DNA from: Streptomyces sp. NBC_00370
GTDB taxonomy: Bacteria > Actinomycetota > Actinomycetes > Streptomycetales > Streptomycetaceae
DNA length: 64,000 nucleotides
Direction: 5' to 3'
NCBI RefSeq assembly: GCF_036084755.1
Contig: NZ_CP107968.1
Span: forward strand, 124,001 to 188,000
Position 1 is the stretch's first letter; every line of letters starts with the position of its first letter. A model generated the notes under the pieces. The model was given only the letters and a program-made list of their open reading frames with translations. It did no database searches and had not been told where the DNA came from. The translations under genes were made by a program, and so were the position numbers. Shown in pieces: positions 9,110 to 17,295 of the stretch.

Positions 9110-9516
9110 CGGCGTCGGCGGAGGTGAGCGATCAGAACGACGCGGTGGCGGAGGAGACGGACGCCGGCTCGTCCGACGATGATGCGTTTCTGCAGTCTGA
9201 CGTCCGTGATGCGGCCCTCGTTGACTCCGGAGTTGTATGAGGTCGTGATGCCCTGAGCGACTGCATGGCGGTCTTCGTGCTTGGCCCCGGCAAGGCCCGA
9301 CGAGTGGTGCCAGTCCGCTTTTTCGAGATCGCCCAGCCATGTCGGCAGGGGTGCCGCGTCGCTACAACGGGACAATCGGCTGCCCTGATCGGCGATGTCC
9401 ATGACGACGCCAGGTCCTTGCGCGACACAGTGGTGACGCTGACGACGAGAGGCTGCAACTCGTTGGTGCAGCTGGGCGACTTCGGGATCATCTGGCGCGG
9501 GCACGTGCAACAGCGC
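9110..9516 (-). pseudogene. ISL3-family transposase C-terminal remnant
   Basis: The minus-strand frame reads ITTSYNSGVNEGRITDVRLQ, then KRIIVGRAGVRLLRHRVVL, the strongly conserved C-terminal block of ISL3 transposases (S.G..EG..NRIK..KR..YGRAGF.LLR.R.L). The preceding stretch (LPTWLGDLEKADWHHSSGLA) fits the segment before it. The catalytic centre and N-terminal zinc-finger region are absent. Confidence 0.6.
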
Positions 9517-9628
9517 TGAGGTCCTCTGGATGGGATCACGCCTGGCGCGCTTTCCCGCTCCGATACTCGCGGCCCCTGCCAGCGCCCCGTCGGCTGTCTG
9601 GCGGGGCAATGAACATCGACCGGTGCGT

Positions 9629-9787
9629 GCGGACGGCCGCGAGGGCCGCGACAAGGACATCGCCGGCCTCTCCCCGTTGGTGCGGCACCACATCACCTGC
9701 TCCGGCCGGGACTCCTGCCAGCTCCCCGACCTGCCCGGCGGGCTGCGGCCCCTGCGGGCCAAGTCCATGTCCGATGAAGCGGGCTGA
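9629..9787 (+). pseudogene. Tn3-family transposase (TnpA) C-terminal remnant
   Basis: The frame encodes DIAGLSPLVRHHITCSGRDS followed by CQLPDLPGGLRPLRA, corresponding to the last 40-50 residues of Tn3-family TnpA (LSPL...H....GRY.F..P....G.LRPLRDP). Only the extreme C-terminus remains, as expected next to a lost transposon end. Confidence 0.55.
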
Positions 9788-9835
9788 GACCTGTTTCCTG
9801 TTCCCGGATCGGATTGGCAACGTTCCCCACCGTTT

Positions 9836-9855
9836 CGATGTCTCATGAGACATCG
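9836..9855. repeat. Perfect 20-bp palindrome
   Basis: CGATGTCTCATGAGACATCG is identical to its own reverse complement. It lies 49 bases after the Tn3 transposase scrap and just before GGTAGGGGTCCCCGTGG, in the gap before the convergent TetR gene. It could be a regulator or recombinase site left from the transposon; I cannot assign it. Confidence 0.6.
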
Positions 9856-9966
9856 GTAGGGGTCCCCGTGGTACTCGCCGAAAAACGGGCGAATATGCCT
9901 GAACTGCAGTGATGTGGCACTATCCGCGGTGTCGTGGACTAACCCTGCAGGCAGGCGACAGTCGAC

Positions 9967-10539
9967 TCAGCGGACTGTCGGAGCTGGCGGTGTGACCGCC
10001 TCGTGCAGTTCGGCAGCGGCTTGGGCCATGAGCTGAGCGAGGGTGGTGTCCGGCTCGGCTAGCCAGCGGGGTATGGCACGCCGGTGGATCGCCAGCACCA
10101 CGTCGATGATGAAGCGTGCTTTGCCGGGCTCGACGCCGCGGCGCTCGAGCGCCGGTGCCAGCGCGTCGGCGATGTCGGCGAGCTTGATCAGATCGCGCTC
10201 GGCCAGTGCCGGGTTGGCGGCGATCACTCTTCCCCGGCGCAGTAGGAACTCGCGTGGGCGGAGGATCTCCTCGGCGTTTCCCAGCGCGGTCAGCAGCGCC
10301 TCGATCGGGGTGAGGGCCGTGTCGGCGGCCTCGACCTGGGCGACGAGGTGGGCCTCGAGTTCGTTGCCGGCGAAGAGGACTTCCCGCTTGTCGGGGAAGT
10401 ACCGATAGAAGGAGCGCTCCTTCAGACCGGCGGCGCCTGCGATCTGAGCGACCGAGGTGCGCTCGAACCCCTGCGCCTCGAACAGCTCGAGCGCCGCGCG
10501 TTCGAGCCGACCCTGTGCGTCTGATTCCCATCGCGGCAT
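9967..10539 (-). CDS. TetR/AcrR-family repressor
   Basis: 190 residues from ATG 10539 (an upstream ATG at 10593 would run through the operator region and is unlikely). The N-terminal residues 8-55 form a classic TetR helix-turn-helix (LERAALELFEAQGFERTSVA, then QIAGAAGLKERSFYRYFPDK). The rest is a helical ligand-binding and dimer domain. It is divergent from an NADPH:quinone-type oxidoreductase, and the 83-base gap between the two starts holds two near-identical palindromes, so it very likely represses both itself and that enzyme and is released by an electrophile or quinone-like ligand (inference). Confidence 0.85.
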   Translation of the reverse strand: MPRWESDAQGRLERAALELFEAQGFERTSVAQIAGAAGLKERSFYRYFPDKREVLFAGNELEAHLVAQVEAADTALTPIEALLTALGNAEEILRPREFLLRRGRVIAANPALAERDLIKLADIADALAPALERRGVEPGKARFIIDVVLAIHRRAIPRWLAEPDTTLAQLMAQAAAELHEAVTPPAPTVR

Positions 10540-10553
10540 AGCCACCACTGTAC

Positions 10554-10572
10554 GACAACAGGAGCTGTTATC
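10554..10572. promoter_or_regulatory. TetR operator 1
   Basis: GACAACAGGAGCTGTTATC: arms AACAG/CTGTT are perfect inverted repeats around a 3-base centre. The same site recurs 35 bases away, between divergent genes, one of which encodes a TetR repressor. Confidence 0.7.
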
Positions 10573-10588
10573 AGCTGGTACGGTCGAT

Positions 10589-10607
10589 GACAACAGATGC
10601 TGTTATC
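10589..10607. promoter_or_regulatory. TetR operator 2
   Basis: GACAACAGATGCTGTTATC: the same arms as operator 1 with only two centre bases changed. Centres are 35 bp apart. This copy lies 15 bases before the oxidoreductase ATG, where a bound repressor would block transcription start or elongation. Confidence 0.7.
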
Positions 10608-10622
10608 AGTCAGGAGATCGTC

Positions 10623-11573
10623 ATGAAGGCTCTGCAATTCGATCGGTTCGGTTCCCCGGACGTGATCGTGCTCCGCGACGTCCCACAGCCGGAGCCGGGA
10701 CCCGGCCAGATACGGATCGCCGTGCGGGCGTGCGGTCTGACACCGGCCGACTGGCACGTCGTCGACGGTCTCCTCGCCGACCGTCTGCCGCCGCTGCCGC
10801 GCGGGCTCGGCCTCGAGGTCGCGGGCACCGTCGACGCGCTCGGCGAGGGAGTCACCGGCGTCCAGATCGGCGACCACGTGTTCGGCCCGGCCACCTTCGA
10901 CGGCCCCACGGCCGGCGCCGCCGAGTACGCGCTGATGCCGGCCTGGGCACACATTCCCGAGGGCGTAACCGCCGAGCAGGCCGCCGCACTGCCGATGGCG
11001 GCCGAGACGGCGTGGCGCGCGCTCGACGACCTCGGCGTCCAACCGGGTGAGCTGCTGCTCGTTCACGGCGCGGGCACCACCGTGGGTGAGGCAGCGGTGC
11101 GCTTCGCGCTGCACCGGGGTATTCGGGTGATCGCCACAGCCGGGCCGACTCGGGCCGCCACCCTGGAAGAGATCGGCGCCCAGGTGACCACCTACGGCGA
11201 GGGCATGGCCGAACGCGTCAGCGCACTGACCCCAGGCCCCGTGGACCGCGCCCTGGATACCGCGCCGACCGGGGGCCGGATCGACCGCGCCGACCAGCCC
11301 AGCCCGGCCGGGGGCTCGCTACCGACCTTGATCGAGCTGACCGGGGATCCCGACCGTGTCCTCACCGTCTCGGACTTCGCCGCCGCAGCCGAACTGGGCG
11401 TCCGGATCACCACCGAGATCCGCTACGACCAGATGAATGAGTTCGCCAGGCTCGCCGGCGGAGGCATCCTGGTCGTACCGGTCGCCCGCACTTACACCCT
11501 CGCCCAGATCCAGGAAGCGGCCAAGCTCAGCCAATCCCGCCGCCCCGGCGGCAAACTCATGCTCGCCCTGTGA
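10623..11573 (+). CDS. Zinc-less MDR-family NADPH:quinone-type oxidoreductase
   Basis: 316 residues from ATG 10623, with CAGGAGATC upstream. The N-terminal half is a GroES-like domain (MKALQFDRFGSPDVIVLRDV, then GLEVAGTVDALGEGVTGVQI GD). The middle holds a Rossmann fold with LLVHGAGTTVGEAAVRFAL as the dinucleotide-binding loop. The C-terminus ends in the typical KLSQSRRPGGKLMLAL. The zinc-ligand cysteines of alcohol dehydrogenases are absent, which is usual for the quinone oxidoreductase branch. It is expected to reduce quinones or enones with NADPH in the cytoplasm. Control by the divergent TetR protein is indicated by the two operators. Confidence 0.85.
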   Translation: MKALQFDRFGSPDVIVLRDVPQPEPGPGQIRIAVRACGLTPADWHVVDGLLADRLPPLPRGLGLEVAGTVDALGEGVTGVQIGDHVFGPATFDGPTAGAAEYALMPAWAHIPEGVTAEQAAALPMAAETAWRALDDLGVQPGELLLVHGAGTTVGEAAVRFALHRGIRVIATAGPTRAATLEEIGAQVTTYGEGMAERVSALTPGPVDRALDTAPTGGRIDRADQPSPAGGSLPTLIELTGDPDRVLTVSDFAAAAELGVRITTEIRYDQMNEFARLAGGGILVVPVARTYTLAQIQEAAKLSQSRRPGGKLMLAL

Positions 11574-11714
11574 TCGCCCTGCCAGCCTGACAAAGCGATA
11601 CCACCTCGACGAGGAACGGGGCCAGGCCTGGGAACACGACGGTCCCTGCCCGCACCGCCATCTGTCGCATCGGTTCGGCTCTCACCTGCCCTGCTGGGCA
11701 GTGCCCTTCCTCGG

Positions 11715-11870
11715 CGCGTCCGGGTCGAGCACGGCATCGCCCACCTGAAGCACCGGCGGGCACTGGCCCGCCACCTCGGCCGCCGCGAGCACATGGACGT
11801 CACCGTCCAACCCATCGCCGGCCTGCCGGCCCAGCAACAGACCGCAGACCGCAGACCGGATCCTTGCTCG
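11715..11870 (+). pseudogene. Transposase C-terminal scrap (IS5-like DDE)
   Basis: The frame reads RVRVEHGIAHLKHRRALARH, LGRREHMDVTVQPIAGL, then decays. VEHGIAHLK.WR.LARHLGRRE is the C-terminal block of a Streptomyces IS5-like DDE transposase carrying the last catalytic Glu. Nothing recognisable precedes it in 11574-11714. Confidence 0.5.
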
Positions 11871-11933
11871 TTAGACGTGAGCACCGAGCACCGCGCACCT
11901 TCGACAGCTCACCATTAACCGCCCACGAGCTTG

Positions 11934-12281
11934 TTATGGGCGGAAGCCGTCGATCGCGAGGTCCAGGAGGCGGTCGACCTGCGCGGCACCCTCGGGACTG
12001 TCCGGGGTACGCCACAGGCAGCTGAGCAGCATGATGACGTCGACGGGGTCGATGCCGGGGCGTGCCTCACCGGCCTCGACGCAGGCGTCGAGGAGGCGTT
12101 GGACGGCGACGGTGACGGGAGGCCAGGAGGCGCTGATGACGTCCTGGGCTGCCGCGGAGTGCAGCGCCTCACCGAGGCCGTGCTTGATGCGCACGTAGCC
12201 GGTCAAGGTCGTGAACCAGCTGCGCAGCGCCTCCGGCGGAGGGTGAGCGGCGAGGGCTTCGGTCACGGAGTCGGTGAGCCG
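11934..12281 (-). pseudogene. TetR-family regulator lacking its DNA-binding domain
   Basis: About 116 codons of clear TetR C-terminal (SbtR-like) sequence: LTDSVTEALAAHPPPEALRS, YVRIKHGLGEALHSAAAQDV, VDVIMLLSCLWRTPDSPEGA and a terminal DLAIDGFRP. Upstream of 12281 the similarity stops and no helix-turn-helix is present; the aldo/keto reductase gene ends only 75 bases further on. The regulator was probably truncated by the event that placed the sugar island here. Confidence 0.6.
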
Positions 12282-12355
12282 GACTGACGGCTCGCCGCGC
12301 CCGCGGGGATGGTCCCTCGCCGTGCGTGCTTGGCGACTTTCTGCCGGGTCGCCGG

Positions 12356-13381
12356 TCAAGCCAGTAGCTGGCCCCCGCCGAATCCGACACAAGAGTCCAA
12401 GTCCGCCCAGGCGTCGGGCGGGAGGTCGGTCGAGGCCCATTCGGCCGCCGACCTCGTTTCCGCCGCCGTGCGGGTGCCCGCTACGACGGAGGCGACCGCC
12501 GGGTGCCGCAGGGGGAAACGGATCGCGGCGTGCGGCAGCACCGTATCGTGCCGTCGGCACGCCTCGGCGAGCGTCCGGGCGCGTCGCAACACCGCGTCGG
12601 GAGCGGGGCCGTAGTCGTACCACGCGTCGTCGGGCGGCCATGACCTGCTCAGCAGACCGGAGTTGAAGGGCGCGGCGGCCACCACCGAGATGTCATGCCG
12701 TAGGCACAGGTCGAGCAGCGGCCTGGCCGACCGGTCGGCAAGGGTCCAACGCCCAGCCACCATGAGCACGTTGACGTCGGCCTCCGCCGCGATGCGGGAC
12801 AGCGGTGCCACCGTGTTCATGCCGGCGCCGATCGCGCCGACGACGCCCTGGTCCCGCAGGTCGGCGAGGGCGGGCAGCGCCTGGTCGAGGGCTTCGTCCA
12901 GATGGTCGTCCGGGTCGTGTACGTACACGATGTCCACGCGGTCCAAGCCCAGCCGTCGCAGGCTCTCCTCCAAGCTGCGCAGTACTCCGTCGCGCGAGTA
13001 GTCGGGCCGCCTGGTCAGTGTGTCGGGGACGGCGAACCCGCCCGCAGCCAGGTCGGAGCCGGTGGGCGTCGGATGGGGCGTCAGCAAACGGCCCACCTTC
13101 GTGGAGACGGCGTACTCGTGCCGGGGGCGGCCGGCGAGGGCGGCGCCCAACCGGCGCTCCGACAGGCCGAGTCCGTAGTGCGGGGCGGTGTCGAAGTAGC
13201 GGACGCCGCTGTCCCAAGCAGCATTGACGGCGGCGAGTGCGTCGTGTTCCGCGAGGGGGCGGTAGAGGTTGCCGAGGGGTGCGGCCCCGAATCCCAGCGT
13301 GGTAACGGTGACTCCGGTGCGGCCGAGCCGGTTGTTTTTCACTGCGCGGCACCGGGTGGGACTCTCATAGGTCTCCTTCAT
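12356..13381 (-). CDS. Aldo/keto reductase, sugar dehydrogenase-like (possibly L-fucose dehydrogenase)
   Basis: 341 residues from ATG 13381, preceded by CTGAGGACG. A (beta/alpha)8 AKR fold with the full catalytic tetrad: D64 and Y69 in YFDTAPHYG, K95 in STKVGR, and H155 in YVHDPDDH. The C-terminal NADP-binding part is seen in VASVVAGTRTAAE. The sequence type (GFGAAPLGNLYRPLAE, SERRLGAALAGRPR) is that of the L-fucose / D-threo-aldose 1-dehydrogenase group, which oxidises the sugar to its lactone. It is divergent from a FadR-type regulator and an acid-sugar dehydratase, which supports a catabolic role. The exact sugar cannot be told from sequence alone. Confidence 0.8.
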   Translation of the reverse strand: MKETYESPTRCRAVKNNRLGRTGVTVTTLGFGAAPLGNLYRPLAEHDALAAVNAAWDSGVRYFDTAPHYGLGLSERRLGAALAGRPRHEYAVSTKVGRLLTPHPTPTGSDLAAGGFAVPDTLTRRPDYSRDGVLRSLEESLRRLGLDRVDIVYVHDPDDHLDEALDQALPALADLRDQGVVGAIGAGMNTVAPLSRIAAEADVNVLMVAGRWTLADRSARPLLDLCLRHDISVVAAAPFNSGLLSRSWPPDDAWYDYGPAPDAVLRRARTLAEACRRHDTVLPHAAIRFPLRHPAVASVVAGTRTAAETRSAAEWASTDLPPDAWADLDSCVGFGGGQLLA

Positions 13382-13629
13382 CGTCCTCAGCGCCGCGGGG
13401 CAGCCGCGGATGAGTCTGCTTCATTTCTCGATGAGGAGAGTAGGCAGGGTGGTTAAGCGGCGCAATGGGCAGGTCTGACGCCGCCCCATGTGCCGTCCAG
13501 CCTGTCTCGATCAGCGATCCCATGTGAACCGGAAGAAAAATTGACCTGACTCTTCCCTCCGTGACATGTGGATGCCATAGTGACGGCGCAAATGAATCCA
13601 ACTCATCGAGTCGAGAGGGAGTTGTCGTT

Positions 13630-14472
13630 GTGACTGGCGAAGACGCTGCCCCGTCCGAGGGAGCAGAGCAGGCAGCCGCCCCCTACCGTCCGGGGTACGA
13701 GCTGGTCGCCGAGCAACTGCTCACCTACATCGCGGAACAGAACCTGATGCCGGGCGACCGCCTGCCCACCGAGCAGGGGCTCGCGCACATCCTGGGCGCC
13801 ACCCGCAACGTCACGCGAGAGGCGATCAAGGTGCTCGCCGCGATCGGCCGACTGAGCGTACGCAGGGGGGCCGGCATCTTCGTGGCGGCCACTCCCGGCG
13901 CGCTGAACGACGACCGGCTCGCACACTTCCAGCCGACGCGCATGGAACACGTGATGATGCTGATCGACTACCGGCAACTCATCGAGTCCGACACCGCGAA
14001 CAAGGCCGCCGGCCTCGCCGCACCCCTTGAGGTACGGGCCATCGGCAAGAGCGCGCAAGCCTCCCTCGACGCAGCGCTCGCCGACGACGTCTCGGCGTTC
14101 GCCGCCGCCGACGAGCAGTTCCACGACGCGGTCGGCGTCGCCGCGCACAACGTGTTCCTCAGATCGAGCATCACGACGATACGGCGACTGATGTCCCAGA
14201 CCGACATCCTGCTCCTCCACGGGGACGTACCCGGTTCCATGGAGGTGGCAGGTCGGCAGCATCTCGCGATCGCGGAGGCCATCGCCTCCGGCAGCGCGGA
14301 GAAGGCCGCCGAGCTGATGCGGGCGCACATCGACACGACCCGCCATCAGGTCGAAAGCAAGATCCGCGACCGGTTGTTCAATGTGACCGAGTCGGTCGAC
14401 GGCCCGGCCCGCAAACCGCGCCGTGCGTCGGGCGGCAGGCAGGAGGACTCGCCGGAGACGCCAGCCCCGTAA
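13630..14472 (+). CDS. GntR-family (FadR/FCD) transcriptional regulator
   Basis: 280 residues from GTG 13630, with GAGAGGGAG upstream; the open frame extends earlier but has no better start. Residues 20-90 are a winged helix-turn-helix (YELVAEQLLTYIAEQNLMPG, then RLPTEQGLAHILGATRNVTR). The rest is an FCD-type all-helical ligand domain with EQFHDAVGVAAHN and a terminal MRAHIDTTRH, carrying the His residues that usually bind a metal with an organic-acid ligand. Divergent from the aldo/keto reductase and upstream of the dehydratase and ABC transporter, it is the likely local regulator of sugar use, sensing a sugar acid (inference). Confidence 0.85.
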   Translation: MTGEDAAPSEGAEQAAAPYRPGYELVAEQLLTYIAEQNLMPGDRLPTEQGLAHILGATRNVTREAIKVLAAIGRLSVRRGAGIFVAATPGALNDDRLAHFQPTRMEHVMMLIDYRQLIESDTANKAAGLAAPLEVRAIGKSAQASLDAALADDVSAFAAADEQFHDAVGVAAHNVFLRSSITTIRRLMSQTDILLLHGDVPGSMEVAGRQHLAIAEAIASGSAEKAAELMRAHIDTTRHQVESKIRDRLFNVTESVDGPARKPRRASGGRQEDSPETPAP

Positions 14473-14731
14473 GTAACTACCGCGCCCGCCGACGCCTTCC
14501 CGGAAGTGGCCGGTGCGGACGCCCTCGCCGGTCCGTCCTGCGGGAGCCCCGGCCCCGCCGCCCGGAACACGTTCGTACTGCCCACCGCGGCCACCTCGCC
14601 GTTCCCCGCCGACGGCCTGCCCTGTGACGAATCGTTCCTGCTTTCATGCGCCCGCACATCCTCGCTCCCGCCCCGCTGCCCCTTCCCCACCGCGGCCCCG
14701 GCCGGCCCGTTCACAGAAACAGAAAGCACGG

Positions 14732-15829
14732 ATGAAGATCACTCATGTCGAAGTCCACCCGATCGACGTCCCCCCGGCAGACCCCCCGTTCTCCTGGCGG
14801 CGGGGACTGAGCGGCAGCGCACCGACGGGTGACGGCGCGGTCCTGCGCATCGGCACCGACGAGGGAGCCGAAGGTGTAGCCGTGTTCGCCAGACCGGGAG
14901 CCGCCGTCACACTGCGGGACCTCGTGGACCGGGTATTCCGCGACGAACTCGTCGGAGCCGACCCGTACCAGCGGGAGTGGCTGTGGCACCGGGTGTGGGA
15001 GCTGGACCGCATCCACGAACTCCCCCTCCCCACCCTCGGCTTGATCGACATCGCCCTGTGGGACCTGGCAGCCCGGGTTCAGGGCCAGCCGGTCTGGCAG
15101 CTGCTCGGCGGCTTCCGCGACGCGATACCCGCCTACGCCTCCACCACCACCTTCGCCACGACCGAGGAGTTCCTCGACGTGGCCGACCAGTGCCTGGCCC
15201 TCGGCTACCGGGGCATCAAGCTCCACGCCTGGGGCGACGCGCGACGCGACGCTGCCCTCTGTCAGGCGCTGCGCGACCACGTAGGCCCGGACGTGCCGCT
15301 GATGTACGACGGGTCGGCGGGCTTCGACCTCCCTGACGCGATCTTCCTCGGCAAGGCGCTCGCCGAAGCCGACTACCTCTGGTACGAGGAGCCGATGCGT
15401 GAGTTCAGCATCAGCGCCTACCAGCGCCTCGCCGAATCGGTGACCGTACCGCTGCTGGTCGGGGAGACCTCCGACGGCGCCCATATGAACTCCGCCGACT
15501 TCATCAGGTCCGGGGCCGCCACCTTCGGTGTGCGCGCGGGCACCACACTGCGCGGCGGGATCACCGGCGCCATGCGCACCGCCCACCTCGCCGACGCCTT
15601 CCGGCTGCGCGCCGAGGTGCACGGCTCCGACATCCCCAACCACCACCTGTGCATGGCCATTTCGAACACCACTTACTACGAGTCCCTGGTCACCTCGACC
15701 ACCGTCGTCCGCGAACGGCATGTGGACGACCAGGGACTCGTGCACGCCCCCACCGGTCCGGGCATCGCCCTGCCGCTCGACTACGGCTACGGACCCGAAC
15801 TCCGCGCCTTCGTCGAGCAGCCCCGCTGA
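14732..15829 (+). CDS. Enolase-superfamily (mandelate racemase/MLE-type) acid-sugar dehydratase
   Basis: 365 residues from ATG 14732. N-terminal capping domain, then a TIM barrel with the expected ligands: K163 and H165 in GIKLHAWGD, metal ligands D193 (MYDGSAG), E219/E220 (WYEEP) and E245 (GETSDG), and H297 in EVHGSD, giving a mandelate-racemase-subgroup active site, although the second Lys of the usual KxK is His here. Members dehydrate aldonates such as L-fuconate, L-rhamnonate or galactonate, or cycloisomerise lactones; the specificity is not readable by eye. It follows the FadR regulator and precedes the sugar ABC genes in the same direction, so it probably acts on the acid made by the aldo/keto reductase. 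Confidence 0.8.
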   Translation: MKITHVEVHPIDVPPADPPFSWRRGLSGSAPTGDGAVLRIGTDEGAEGVAVFARPGAAVTLRDLVDRVFRDELVGADPYQREWLWHRVWELDRIHELPLPTLGLIDIALWDLAARVQGQPVWQLLGGFRDAIPAYASTTTFATTEEFLDVADQCLALGYRGIKLHAWGDARRDAALCQALRDHVGPDVPLMYDGSAGFDLPDAIFLGKALAEADYLWYEEPMREFSISAYQRLAESVTVPLLVGETSDGAHMNSADFIRSGAATFGVRAGTTLRGGITGAMRTAHLADAFRLRAEVHGSDIPNHHLCMAISNTTYYESLVTSTTVVRERHVDDQGLVHAPTGPGIALPLDYGYGPELRAFVEQPR

Positions 15830-15903
15830 AACAAGCGCGGATCAGAGCGGACAAGAACCGCGCACGAGCCGCACATGAGCCGAAAGAACAGAGAGGCAAG
15901 ACG

Positions 15904-17295
15904 ATGAGGTCTTCCGGATCTCCGAGAACAGCCCTGCGCCGCCGGGCGGAACGGGCCGGCGCCGCGCTGGCCGCCCTGGCAGCTGCCGCGGTGCTGGCCG
16001 GCTGCGCCAGCGCGGACCCCGTCAAGGACACCGGCGCCCAGCCGGGCCACGCGGACTTCAAACCGGTCGCGCAGAAGGACGGTTCCCCGATCACCGTCTG
16101 GGCCGACTCCACCCGGCTGCCCTCCGTGCAGGCGTACCAGAAGGCGCACCCGGACGTGAAGATGAAGATCGTCACGTACGACGGGGGCGCCGACGGCTCG
16201 ACGTACCTGCAGACGAAGGTGCAGCTCTTCGACCGCACCGGCAACGGCTGGCCGGACGTGGTGTTCGGCACCCCGACCGATGTGACCTGGGCCTCGGCGC
16301 CGACCAAGCCGGGCGCAAAACCGTTCGCCGCGCCGCTGGACCAGAAGCTGGTGCCGCAGTCGACACTGGACGGCTTCGCCAAGGGATCCCTGACGCCCTG
16401 TCAGTTCAACGGTCACACCTACTGCCTGCGCAACGACATCGCGCAGGTCGTGCTCTGGTACAACAAGTCGCTGATGGACCGGTGGGGGTACCAGGTCCCC
16501 ACCACCTGGGCACAGTACGAGGCGCTGGGCCTGAAAGTCGCCAAGGAGCACCCCGGCTATCTGGTCGGCTCCGCCGGGGACACCAACTCCCAGGAGTCCT
16601 ACCTCTGGTCGAGCCAGTGCCCGGCATTCGACCTGGTCAAGCCGGACACCCTTCGGGTGGACCTGCAGGACCCGAAGTGCACCCGCATGACCACCTTGCT
16701 GGACAAGCTGATCTCGGCCAAGGCCGTCAGCACCGAGGGCTTCTTCAGCCAGGGCTTCGCCAAGAGCAGCGGATCCAAGGTCCTGATGGCCTACGGGCCC
16801 TCCTGGTACGGCCAGTACCTGTTCAAGACGGCCTTCCACACCCCGGCCAAGCAGATGGCCGCTGCAGCCCCGCTGACCTGGCCCGGGGAGACCACCGCGA
16901 GCACCGGCAACGTCGGCGGCGGCGTGTGGATGGTCTCCTCGCACAGCGCCAACCTCAAGGCGTCCGCCGCTCTGGCGACCTGGCTGACCACATCGAACGA
17001 CAACCAGGCGGCGGCGCCGACGTACCCCGCCTACACCCCGGCGGCCACCGCCTGGCTGGCCAACCCCGCCAACCGCGACTACTTCGCCGCCGATGTCAGC
17101 GCCCCGTTCCAGCAGGCCGCCAACTCCGTATGGACCGGCTGGTCCAACACCAAGTTCTCGGATGCGACCGCCTGGTCCAGCGTGGTGCTGCCCGCACTGA
17201 CCGACGGCAAGACCCTGACGGCCACTCTGCCCGCCTGGCAGAAGGCGATCAGCGACGAGGCGAAGAGCAACGGATACCAGGTGACGAACCAATGA
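15904..17295 (+). CDS. Sugar ABC transporter substrate-binding lipoprotein
   Basis: 463 residues from ATG 15904 (AGAGAGGCAAGACG upstream). An Arg-rich N-terminus, a hydrophobic segment and the lipobox L-A-G-C with the Cys at residue 34 mark a lipoprotein. The mature protein is a family 1 extracellular solute-binding protein (ITVWADSTRLPSVQAYQKAH, WPDVVFGTPTDVTW, YNKSLMDRWGYQVPTTWAQY, and a C-terminal YPAYTPAATAWL block). It delivers a sugar to the two permeases encoded directly downstream by ATGA overlaps. No ATPase gene is present here; in Streptomyces such CUT1 transporters usually share the distant MsiK ATPase. Confidence 0.85.
   Translation: MRSSGSPRTALRRRAERAGAALAALAAAAVLAGCASADPVKDTGAQPGHADFKPVAQKDGSPITVWADSTRLPSVQAYQKAHPDVKMKIVTYDGGADGSTYLQTKVQLFDRTGNGWPDVVFGTPTDVTWASAPTKPGAKPFAAPLDQKLVPQSTLDGFAKGSLTPCQFNGHTYCLRNDIAQVVLWYNKSLMDRWGYQVPTTWAQYEALGLKVAKEHPGYLVGSAGDTNSQESYLWSSQCPAFDLVKPDTLRVDLQDPKCTRMTTLLDKLISAKAVSTEGFFSQGFAKSSGSKVLMAYGPSWYGQYLFKTAFHTPAKQMAAAAPLTWPGETTASTGNVGGGVWMVSSHSANLKASAALATWLTTSNDNQAAAPTYPAYTPAATAWLANPANRDYFAADVSAPFQQAANSVWTGWSNTKFSDATAWSSVVLPALTDGKTLTATLPAWQKAISDEAKSNGYQVTNQ

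Noticed and set aside
13427..13610. CTCGATGAG / CTCATCGAG pair as FadR-type operators
   Set aside because: The 9-bp inverted copies are 170 bases apart and their flanks do not match; too weak to call.
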